From Galbula dea (taxonomy: Eukaryota; Chordata; Aves; Piciformes; Galbulidae): a DNA stretch of 64,000 nucleotides. Position 1 is the first letter of the stretch. The number at the start of each line of letters is the position of its first letter. The translations under genes and the position numbers were made by a program. Shown in pieces: positions 48,101-60,100 of the stretch. The stretch lies in assembly GCA_013399015.1 (NCBI GenBank), contig VWZX01010107.1, positions 310,001-374,000 of the forward strand, given 5' to 3'. Under the pieces are notes generated by a model. The model ran no database searches, was not told the origin of the DNA, and saw only the letters and a program-made list of their open reading frames with translations.

Positions 48101-51100
48101 CAGCTGCATACCAATTTTTAGCAATAAAATTCTGTTCTGTGGCTCTCTTGCCTGCATCCCCACCCAATACAGGCAAAACTTTAAATCCTAAGTTACTGAA
48201 AAATTAGTATTCAATCCACTCATCCTGGTTTGATGGAAAGCTTCTTTAATAATTATATTGGGAAAAAAGTTTAAGATACTTATGATTAAGAACTCATTAG
48301 GTTATTCCTCAAAGGTTATTATGCAAAGTTTTCCAGAAAGAAAAAAACCTTTAAATTTTAAAAAACAAAAGCCTTTCTTATAACTAAGGGATCTAATTAG
48401 AAAACATTAAGCAGAGTTTAAACAGGTACACTGCTGAATCTGACATCCGAAGTATTTTCTGAGATGTAAAAAAGAGGATTTAAAAAAAAAAAAATGAATG
48501 AAAGGCCAATTTGAACTAAAGTTACCCTGAAGGTGGCATTCTTCACAGATCTACTCCTTTGAGTCACAAGTACTCCAAAAAACCGAATGCATGAGCAAGA
48601 AGCAAAACCGAAATAGACAAACAAAGCTCATTAAAAGTATGATGGTTGATTTTATTGAAAGGCCTATAAATACTGTGAAGGGAAACCTGTTTCCTCTGCC
48701 CTCCTCCCTGCTCAGCCAAATAAACTTTTTTATAAAAAAGATCTGCTGAACTACACAGCTGGATGGGTATCTGATGTGTCCAGGAGACAGACTCCAGCAT
48801 TCCTGGAACACGATCAGAAATCGGAATGCAGTTAACAAATTCTATTTGGGTTTAGTCATAAGACAACTTGACTTGTAGCCTTGACTTTAGAGCTCTTGAT
48901 GACTATTCCTACAGCCCAGATTCTAGATCCTTCAAATCAATGCTATTATACTCTCCCAGGACTTGACACTGTTAACTTAGCAAGTCGAACAAGCAGCTGC
49001 TTCTGCAAGACTACTTAAGATTTAAACATTTAGACAAGACAAAGACTTTGAAGCACTCCCAGTAGAACAGCTTGATACAGTAAGAAGTTGACTACTTTCC
49101 TCAAGAACACTTTCCGTAACTGCAGCTGCTAACTGAGAAAAGTAACCTGCCTGTCCAAACCTCCAGGAGAACCTACCAAGTTCAAACAATGAATTCAAAA
49201 CAGTTATGTGCCTCACCAGAGAAATACTCAACCATTCACATTCAAAATTATATCAGAATGTACCCAAAGCAATGCTGTCCCACCAGTTTCTTTTCATCTA
49301 GCAGATTTCCATACTAAACAAATTTCAGAAAGCACTGCATAGGTTATATATGCTTGTGTGCCAACACCTGACCCAAGAGTGCAATCTCTGAAAGATACAA
49401 ACCTTTAGAACATGTTTTCATTCACTATTTGTAGCCATGTAATAGTTAAACCCATCTTACCTGTAATTGGAATAAGTTTCCAGTGCATTCCAACTTCCCC
49501 TGTATTATTTGAGGTGGAATGTTGTCTGCGATAAACTTGTTCTACAGGTGTACTAGGACATGGACTGTAGTCTTCAAAACTACTTACGCTTCCTGTGCTT
49601 GCTTCCTAAAAACATTAAAAATCGTAAGCTCAATAATATTTTTTGGTATTTTGCTATTACGATTTTGCATTCTGAACAGCTGACAGTAGAAAAAACACAC
49701 CTCAGCTCACCAGCATACTGGCAATTTTGCCATCAATCAAGACGAGTCAAACTTGGCAATGTTTACATGAGATACTTAAACATCTCATTTACCTGTTGAT
49801 AATTTCTGATACAGATGTCTTTGCTAATGGTCTATCATTAAGTAAATAAGGCAGTCCTGAGCGTATGCCTTAGAGTACAGAATCTGGGTGGGATAGGGAG
49901 GAAAGAAGGCAAAGAGGGGGAAAAATGTAATAGGAAAACTGTCTGCTCCTTAGCCCTTTTCAGGCTGTTGTCTTAATAGGTGACATGAGAGGTTGGCATT
50001 ACTAAGGAACTGCCTGCAACTTGAACAATCCCAACTTCATTTCATGTTCCACACAGTCAGAAGCAAACCAGCACAGATTACAGGTAGGACAAACTCCTTC
50101 TATGACTTAAAAACTGGGCTTGTGTAGAAGTATCAGTAACAGAGATCACTGAGCAACTGCTCTGGGCACACTGAACCCTAAGCACAAGAGTCTTCTTCCA
50201 AGGATGTTCTGCCAGTTGTATGCTGTCACGAAAAGTATGCATGGAACACATACACCACTGCACTGAGGGCATGTAGAGAGAGCTAGGTTTAAGTGCTCCG
50301 AAATTTTAACTGTTTCCACCAAAACAAAGCCAATTCCCCAACCATCTTCCATAGAGCATTTAAGACTGTCCACTGAGCACATTTATTAATGCTTTCAAAC
50401 TGCTAGAGGGACAGGAAGAAGCTACAGTACAAGAACAAAAGAAGCACAAGACTGCAGGACCCTTGTGTGTGCAAACAAGCCAGAGGCATTTTCCTATCCT
50501 ATCAAATGCCTGCCTGCTGCTATTAAGTGGGACAGGAAATACACTTTGAAGAGGCTGGACCAAGAGCAATTCCCAGAACTGAAGTAGTAACTACAATTAG
50601 AGCAAAAGGATGCTTGATGATTGTAAAGCAGCAAGAATCACTTCATTAATTTGAGGTACTGTCACTAGAAAAGGTCACTAACTCAGACACAGAAACAGCC
50701 AGCTGAAGTTAGCTGTTGCCATTGGGGTTTTTTGTTTAAGACAATAGTCCAGAATCCATAAAGCATATTTAGTTTTTAAAGACAATCAACTTAGTTTTGC
50801 CAATCTAGTCTACCAAGACTCTAACAGAGACAGCTATCAGTGAAAGGAAACGGCTCTCATTCTGCTTGTAATGACTGATCACCTTTGGGTAAACATTATT
50901 GTTTAAAATACCTCCAGCCAACTCGATGTAACAAATACAGATTGCCATTTGACTTGTTTCACTTTCTTGCTTGTGACAAGAAAGGAACAGGCTGGAAAAA
51001 GTCTTGAAATTAGCCCATGACTTAAAAATCAGCCTATGACTGATGTATTTATTTTTGGTTTGCATTTGGGGAGACAAGAGGGAAAACTTCTGGGTGCATA

Positions 51101-54100
51101 AGCTCTGAAAGAGATTGTCTGAACTCAGATCTTGGAGGAGTCAAAAAAAGGCTTGTTTCTGTACCTTAGATGGAATTTCATAATCATTAAAAGTTGTCAT
51201 ATCCAAACCAGCTACCAGGTCTATAAGGTTAAAGACTAAGCAGTACACAACCATTAATGGCCTGCCCTGCAAACACTGCTGAGAGAGAGTCCCTATGGAA
51301 CAGTAATTATTGCCTTATAACCCATTTTCAGAAAGGATTAACAGCTAGCCAGCAACCATGATGAGGAACTCTCAAATCTCTCCTTACTGTGTTTCAGGTT
51401 CGGCACACCTCAATATCCCAGCCAGAACAAGGATCACCCCCAAAGGAGGAGGAAGATGGAAGGCAGTACACAAGCTGTTACAGTAACGCTATACTTAGTC
51501 CACGCGACAACTTCACAGACTGCTAAACCCCCCCCCCCATAAGCAAGGTGAGAGCCAGGCTAAAGTACCTTCTGTCTACAAGAAACGAAAGACAACTGCA
51601 AGGCTTTGGTCTCAGCAAACACAAAAACACACTCTCACACCCAGCATGCAGCAACAGAATGACGGAAATCTTGCTGCCCTTTGCTGGAGCAGCTGCATAT
51701 GACACTTACTGTAAAGCTAGAGAGGAAGACTGACCATGGTTACTTTCCATCTTTCAGGCATTCTGAATTATAATTTTATTACAGAAGAAGACATGAAGAA
51801 CCAGGAATACACATCTGAAGAGTTAAGAGAATTTCCATATAGCAAACAGAAAAGCCTCTTTGCAGAAAAGTTAGTGTTTATGTTTACCCATGTAAAAAAG
51901 AAAAGGTTTTTCTCAAGCATTCTTATCTTTATGAAAGCAATGCATTCATTATCAGTATCAACCTACACAGCAGTGTTACTTACTTTTAAACGCAGCGTGT
52001 GTTCAAGGCCTACTTCATTAGCTGAAACACGCAGATCAACATCAACAGAGTAGGGCAGGCACGCTGCATCAGTTTCCAGTACCACTGGGCTCTGTGGGTC
52101 CTTAAAGTTAACATTTTCAGCCTGAGTAGTATTAGGAAGCTCATGATCATCTTTGTCCTGTGCTGGAATGTATTCATATTCATATTTTTGTCTTGTATCC
52201 TCTTCAATTTCATCAGTGCTTAATCCTAAAGCTTGATTTACAGACCGTGCTAGTGACGAATCCAAGTGTCCTGCACTAGCTAGTGTTTCTAGAAGCAGTT
52301 TAATGAGGCCGTGGGTGTCAGTAACAGCAGGGTCGGATACATCTTGCTGCCTCAAGTCAGTATCATGTCCAAGACCAGCATTAACTGTGAAAACAGAGTG
52401 TGGTGAACCCGAGCTTCTGCACCCCAAACACCAGCCACATACCCTCTTCAGCATCAATTCATACAGCAAACATATTTCTAAAAATATTATTTTATGTTAT
52501 TATTATTTTATTTCTAAAATATTTTCTTAGCAAAAAAATTTAAACAGGTTAAGATGTTGATAAAAGGGCATTTTCTAAAGCTAATAGTCTCCCCCAGATA
52601 ATTATGGGTTTTTAGGCCACTAGAATTTTTTTTCCAGGTCATCCTATTTTATCTTTTAATAGAAGTTACATACTATGGTCTTTGTATTTTATGGAAAATT
52701 TTTAAAATTCTCTATCACTTTTTAAGAAAAAAAGATTAGTTTGAGCAAATTACATCTCTCCATCCTATCACTGCTGCTCCAGAAGCTGGTAAGTATTTTA
52801 ATGCTTATCTTAGTCTAAGCATAATTCTAGAATTTCACCATGCCCATTTACACTAAAAGTAACTTTAGAACAGGGTTATTGTTCTTCTACTCATCCCCTT
52901 GGATAAGTAAATACAACAGGTATTTATTCTTTTATTATTTATTCTTCCTGGGAGGGGACAGGCCAAGGAACTACTTTAAGTATCTGACGGCCCCCTAACT
53001 CATTTTTCATATACAGAAATACAGAATTAACTGCTGTTTGACTGACTGAAATCTTTTCCTGTTTAGATACTTAAGCTCACAATATTTTAGGTAAGGTTTT
53101 TTGCAAGACAAACTAAGTCCTTCTAGGGTTACACAAAAACATGGAATTCAAAGCACAGACAGATGTTGCTGCTTTGGTATCCCTGAAGAAGTTAAGTCAA
53201 AATTTATTTTTAAGCAGATACTGTTCTGATTACAGCCAGGTAGAAATGCAATCATGTATTTTACATTAATAACCAATGTAAAAAGGTTCCCAGACTTCCA
53301 AGCAGGAATCCCAAGATCTATTGTGTAGCCTACCCTCTGTCCTCTCCAACCACACATCAGTATCTCTTGTCCATCTCAAAAGCGAAACTTATTCCTAAAA
53401 TCAGCCACTTCATCTTCCAAAGTCATTCAAGCACACGAGAGTGTGATTGGTGCCTTATGTAAATCCCTCTCTTCTTTGTGTCACCCTTCTCCCTAGTTTT
53501 CCTCCTTCTGAAGGAGGCTTGTATCATTGCCTTGAGAAAACGGTCAAGGAACAGACATCAAAGGGAGGTTTCTGGCAGATGTTATATAAGCAGCAGATAA
53601 TACCTATGATAATTACCTGAGGTGTGGATGTAGATAATTCCATGAGCGGAATAATTCAAGCGTAACACTACTGTTTCCTTTGTCCCACCACACCAGGACA
53701 TTACTGGCTATTTCAAAACTTAACCTTGCTCCTGCAGTGCTTAAGTTTTTGATTCTTATGTTTACTTCTCCTCTTCAGTCTAAATTTCTTAGGTATTGTA
53801 TAGGATATTGAAGCCATAAAGAATTACAGCAATGAATAAAGTCAACCTCTACAGAAGACATTGTAATATCAAGTCTGCTTAGTATGCTATTAAATAGACC
53901 ACAGCTAAGCAAACTCTTGGCAAGTCTGCCTTCTCTCCAAAGAGGCAAACCAAAAGCAGTTTCTGCGACAACTCTTCTAGACAGAGGCAAGCTACATAAA
54001 AACAAACTTCATCTCTATTGACAGATCTCAGGCCAACGTTTAAATGAACCACCACACATCCCAACACCCACAGTATGCAAAAAAATATTCAATCTGTAAA

Positions 54101-57100
54101 GATTAAATGTTAAGTATGCTTTAAATTACCATTTTTAAGAGGAACTCTAAACAAAAGACTTTCTTACCTTCATATGGACAACTATTCTCTGCAGACTCAC
54201 TTATTTTTAAGTATTTCCGCAAATTTTCAGATTGTTTCTCCAGTTTCCTTTTCAGGCCACTTTTATTTCTGTGGTCTTCGGAATCAGAATCTCCAACTAC
54301 ATTTTTTTTCCTACACTGGATTAGGTTAATAAGTTCTTTGAGTCTATCGGGATCATAATCTCCAGAATGAGGCAGCTTTCGCTTGGCAGCAGTGGCTTCG
54401 TATTTTGCACGGATTCTTTTCCCGCTTCTTGCGCCGGCATAATCAGAGTCATCTTCTGTGACTTCATAATCTGAGATGGGACTGAACTTTTGAAGCTTCC
54501 GATTTCGCTCCATCAGTTCCTTAGCTCTAGAAACAGGTAGTTGATATGCCTCACAACCAAAAATATAGTTTTGCAAGGAGCTGTCAATGTGAGATTTATT
54601 TTTTGGAGCAGGGTAAAGAAATTTTTTGTCATCCAACCGTGACTCATATGGATGGAACATAAACTCTCTATATTTTCCAGGGCCACGGAAGCATCTTTTA
54701 AAATACTCATTTATATACTTTTCCACAACAGCATTGAAATCTGCAGTAGTGTCTTTACGAGACTGGATTAAAGCAAAATGTAGAGACTGAACAAGCTTTG
54801 TAAATTCTGGAATGATTTCCTGATTTTCGTGCAAAACCACAGAAGTTGAATTTTTCTGTGTTCCAAATGGAACACTTTTTTGTGCTGCCACAGGAGAAAA
54901 TGGAATTCACAATTAAAATCAAATGATACAGCTGTAAATAAATGATAACTAGTTAGCAATATTCTGTATCACACGTACTTGGTGAAATACAGTTTGGAAT
55001 GACTGCGGAGAAATAACCCAGAAGCCAGGAAAGTAAGGGGTTGTTGTTTTTTTTTGGTGAAGTAACCAGCTTTAAAGCCTACTTAAAAGTCAGCCTACTC
55101 ACAATTATGAACTGCTTATTTTCATAATTTTGTGGTAACCTGTGTCCTAGATACAAATATAATTTCCAACTTACTGACCCTTCTAGAAGGCCACTCCAAG
55201 GCTTACTAAGAAGCAGCCTAACAGTTCCCTGCGAGAAACAGGGGAAGCATTACTCCTTCCTATGCAGTTCCAACACATTCATTGTACTGCTTCTAAGCTC
55301 TGCAGACCCTTATAAAACAATTCAGATAAGTAACCCAGCAGAAACCTACACAAATTTTTCCATTTCTTTGCAAAGCAACGCTAACTCACTAAATTGAAGA
55401 GATACAATAGGATCACATGCCAAGAGCAGGATCTCCCTACCCAGGGAAACTATTAGATCCTTTTACCATCTCACTAATCAGCAGCTCTAGGAAGCTCTAA
55501 GTTATATCCTTTTTAGATTGTATTTGTTCATTCACACTCTTCCCCCCTTCCATTCAGATTGAAACTTTTCTGTTCACCCACTTATAAACACCCTGAACAC
55601 TCAAACTAGTAATCAACCACTTAAGCATCCTGAAGACTCAAACCAGTAATTAACCTGATGTTTGAGAAATTGGATCTTACAAGCTTTTGAAATGTCACAG
55701 CAGCAAGAACTGGAGTATTTTAAGGAACTGGCATGCACACACTTTAAATGTCATGTTACATCACATCTCCTCTTACCCAGTCTATAACTTAACAAATTTT
55801 CACAATTGTTACTCAAATAAGAAAAACATAAGGGTTTTATCAAAATAAGAAACAGAGAGATAAGAATCTATGAAGCTGCCAAGACATAGGACAAGAACTT
55901 CTTTGTAGAAATGAAATACCTGGAAAAGCTATGTTTTGACCATATCACTTGTAACTCTCAGCAGGCCAAAAAGGACTGCATTCTGCTGCTAGTACTACCT
56001 GCAGTAAAATTTAACTGTGAAAGATTAAAGTCTCATCTCAAAGTTCTGCTCAGGCCAAGTTGTTTCAGTGATCTCTTATTACCTGGTTGTATCTCTATGT
56101 TCTTTGCTCATTTACTCAATCTTTGGCATGTATCACAATGGCAAAAGATAATAGTAATTACAGGTACAGCGAAGACTTTCAGATATTTTGTCCTTGATGT
56201 TTTGACAGTTAAAGAAAGCCCTCAAACCTCTGAAGTGCAAGGTTATTTTAAGTGCAGCATGTCCTGGAATATTGATGCTCAGTTCTACTAGACATACAAT
56301 CAAGAAATCTAAACCTTCTCAAATACAAACAAACCTAAAAGATGCAGTGTGGTAATTACTTTTGTGAAGAAATAAACGCTTTTTAAACACCATTTGAAAC
56401 ACTTAGCTACACACGTACACAACACTCAAGTGAACAAACTTACCTGAGCTCACTACACCTCTAGGTTCTGGAAACAGAAACAATGCATGTAGCATGCGAG
56501 GGCGTCCAGTTTGGCTGTCTAGAACACAAGAAAATAAAACCAGCTGCGAAGACCATCTTCTAAAGAAAATCTAGTACTCAAAACCCCCACCCTCCTAAAA
56601 AAAACAAAGCAAACCAACTCAAAACCAAAAGACACAGAGTACGCATACCATAAGGGGACATCATTTGCCAAGGAGAAAGAAGAAAAAGAAATCCTCTGTC
56701 CAGAAGTGGCTTCACAAGAACCTGTTTTCAAGCAAAAAAAAAAAAAAAGATACTACTTTAAACAAAGATATTTGCTCACTCTTATTGTCTGTAAGCTAAA
56801 TTCCATCACAAAGTGTCCCAATACAATATTTAAGCATATGCTATCTAAGGAATTCCAAGGAGATCATGGATCCTGTAATACACCTCAATTACTAGATAGT
56901 AAGATTATTTTTTAAAACAGCAATAGTCAAATCTGTTGCACTCACAAGTTTCTCTTTCTCTAGTTTTTGAAGTAAACCCTCCAAGTGACTACCAGAACGG
57001 CACTTCTCCACAACATCATAAAGGCTAGAGTACATGCCACTCTTCCACACTGACATGATACAAGAGCAGAAAGAGAAGAAAACAAGAAACAAAATTAATT

Positions 57101-60100
57101 CAGAAAACTTTTTTAAATTCTGAAATAAAAAAAAAAGCTAGAACTATTTACCTTCTTTTGCTCCTCGGTAAGTTTCTTTATAGAACAAAGCTGGTGAAAT
57201 TTTTTTCTTCAACTGGTCAATGCTCACAACTTTTTCAACCTCAAGCTTCTCAGGACTGGAGATGAAGGGTGAGGGGAGGGAGAAAAAAAAAATAAAGACC
57301 TTTTCCCCCCCACACACAGTCCTATCCTACTAATAAATACATGGTCTTAAAACTCGTTTCCTTGGCCTATCTCATGAGCCAGTGGTATTTATTCCTGCAC
57401 AGGTGTGCGTGACTTCAAAGGGAAAAAAAAATATCACCACCACCAAAACACCACAGTAAAAAGAGATCCTGACAGAGTTGTGTGTACAAACTAAAAGCAG
57501 CTCCAGACACATAGCCCAAGTGTCTATTATGACACATTTAAATGGTCTGATCAATGTGCATTTTATGTTTTCTTCTGAAAAGATCCAAAATTCAGTCTCT
57601 ACCAGAAAGGTTTAATGCAGCAAAAATTTTAACTTATTCTTTAACGGGTAGTACTCACAGCTTGCATGGAAGGAATGAACGTGCTGCTGACTTCAAAGAA
57701 ACGTGGCACAAAAGTTTTCCTTTATTCCAAAGCTGTCCCCTCCATAAGGTATAGTTAGGTTTATCTAGATAAGATGGAGAAAGAAAGACTAAGTGAAACC
57801 ACTTGCCAGGTAGGACTGAAAGAAAATGGCAGTAAAGAGACTACTGAATCTCCATCAGCAGCTTAGAGAAAATGCCATACTAATCCAGGTCAGACAATAA
57901 CATGTTAAATAAAAAGTTAAAAGGTAACAGAAAGGGTGTTTACAATCCTGTCTTGTTTTGACCTGCTCTAAGCAGGAAGTTGGCATGTTACCTGCACTTG
58001 GCTAACATAAGTACACCCTTGATGGCAACACCTGTGGAATGATATCCTCTGTCCTTACCTTAACCATCGCTACCACTGTCATACATACTAATATTTTGCT
58101 TGAGTGAGGTTCAAAAGAAAAGCAGAACAGAGGATCATATTATGTGAACTGCCACTGCACAGGAAATTTAGGAACAGAATTCTTACTACGCTCTAAGTAG
58201 GAAAAGAGGAGAGAGGAAAACTTGATTTTCTTGAGTTCCGTTTTGTTTTAATAAAAGACAATACACATTAAGGTATCTGTTCAGTCACATGCAGTATCAG
58301 AAACAGATGTCTCCAATCAGCATGGCAGAGGACAGAACTCAGGTGTACAGTCAGCATAACTAAACTGGTTAAAGACAAATTAAACTACATGGGGAAAAAA
58401 GTCCAAACCCTTCCATGTCTGTATCATAAAAGCAATAAATTTCAATTCATTCTTACCTGTACTTCTATCTGTATTGAAGCTGTTTGATCTAACAGGGAAA
58501 AATAAAAAGACAGAATGACTTGGTTGAGACAAACTTCAGACTCCTGTCTACTAAATTCTACATTAAGGACACTACCATTCTAACAAAAAAGCAACACTGA
58601 TGATTTGCTCTCTAACTTCAAGCTGTCACTGCTACAGCCTCTTGTGCTATATCAGATTATCTTGATAACTGGTTTTGGCACTACATAGTAGAATCCCCAC
58701 ACCTGGATGCCTTCCTTTCAGCATAGGTATCATACTGTATTTGTAATCAACTGCCCTTTTATCTATTCTATCCACAAGCAGTAAGACATCAGTGAAGAGT
58801 TCGGTGTCAAAGTACACAGAACATTTTTTAACACCACCAAGCAAGATAATGTTGTGACCATTTTTATGCCAGTGGATTTCCTTAGTCAAGAAAAAAAACA
58901 CTATACAGGGATTCTACCTAGGCAGAAGGTGAGTAGGTGAAAAGAGCAGCAGAACTGCTTCCTATAGGGGCCAGCCTGCTCCAGAAAACCAATTTAGTCA
59001 GCTCTTGCTTTGCATTAGAAGTATTTATTATGCTAAGTCCCTGTGACATGTTTGTTCATTTCAGCACTGTTCACCTAAATAAATTCTAAGCTACTGCTAA
59101 GAGCTCTGAATTCTTCATGCTGCATGCAAGCTCTCCAAAACTCATTTCCTAGCTTACCTTGATGGGGGCAAGAATTTTGGTACTTGAACTACTTCATCTT
59201 TGTAGGTAAACGAAACAACAGCGTAAGGACAAACATGTCTTGGTCTTCGCCTTATCTCATCAAAGCCATATTCATACAAATAGTACTAGAAAAAGAAATG
59301 AAAACCATGTTAAACCTCTGTTTTGCAAATATACTAACAATCCATTCTTTTGGTTCGCTGAAAGGAGTACTCTCACAGGAATAGCTTGTGAAATATGCCT
59401 CATGATTAATTATTTAAACAAAGGTAGTTTTTGTTTGTTATGCTAAACATTAACTGGTTTATGTTATTCTTACCAGCAGGCTATTTCTTCAAAAGCTGAC
59501 AGCTAAAATAAGGAAGCCTTTAAATGCCATTCTTACATGTACTTTATAATACAGTCAACAAACGTAATTTTTTTCACCTTCTCCTTCCTCCTTTAACAAA
59601 TACTGACAGGATGGATACTGCTACTTCAGAAGCTAATCAGTAACAAGAAACTAACTTAGCAATGTTTATTTGAAAGTATATTCTTGATTAGGTAAAGGAC
59701 AATTAACAACAAAAAAAAATTCACTGAGGAAAGCAAATATTGCTGAGTGTTGGAGTCTATCTTTAGTTCAGTCACAAAATTCTAATGTTAAAGAAAAATG
59801 TTAATTAAGGCAAGTTTGCAATGAGAAATGCAAACATACTTTCACTTCCTAGCCACATGACTCAATGCCCAGCTCTTGATTTACAGAAGTCAAAAAAAGT
59901 AATACTGAAGAGAATGCTTCAAGTATCCTGAAAATAAGTATCATGAAATCTAAGGACTTTATGGAATCATCTGACTGCAACAGAATACTGCTGTAACAGA
60001 GACGTAACAGCTCAAGGAAGAGATGCTTGGAACTGATTCCATTCTCTCTTTCTTAGCTATGTTTTTTCCCTTTTAGGAGTTTCACCTAATACCTACTAGC

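Noticed and set aside
51174..51219. Extra TASOR exon on the minus strand reading LDMTTFNDYEIPSK before gtacag
   Set aside because: The flanking exons meet in phase 0, and no acceptor opens this segment in phase 0 without an immediate stop.
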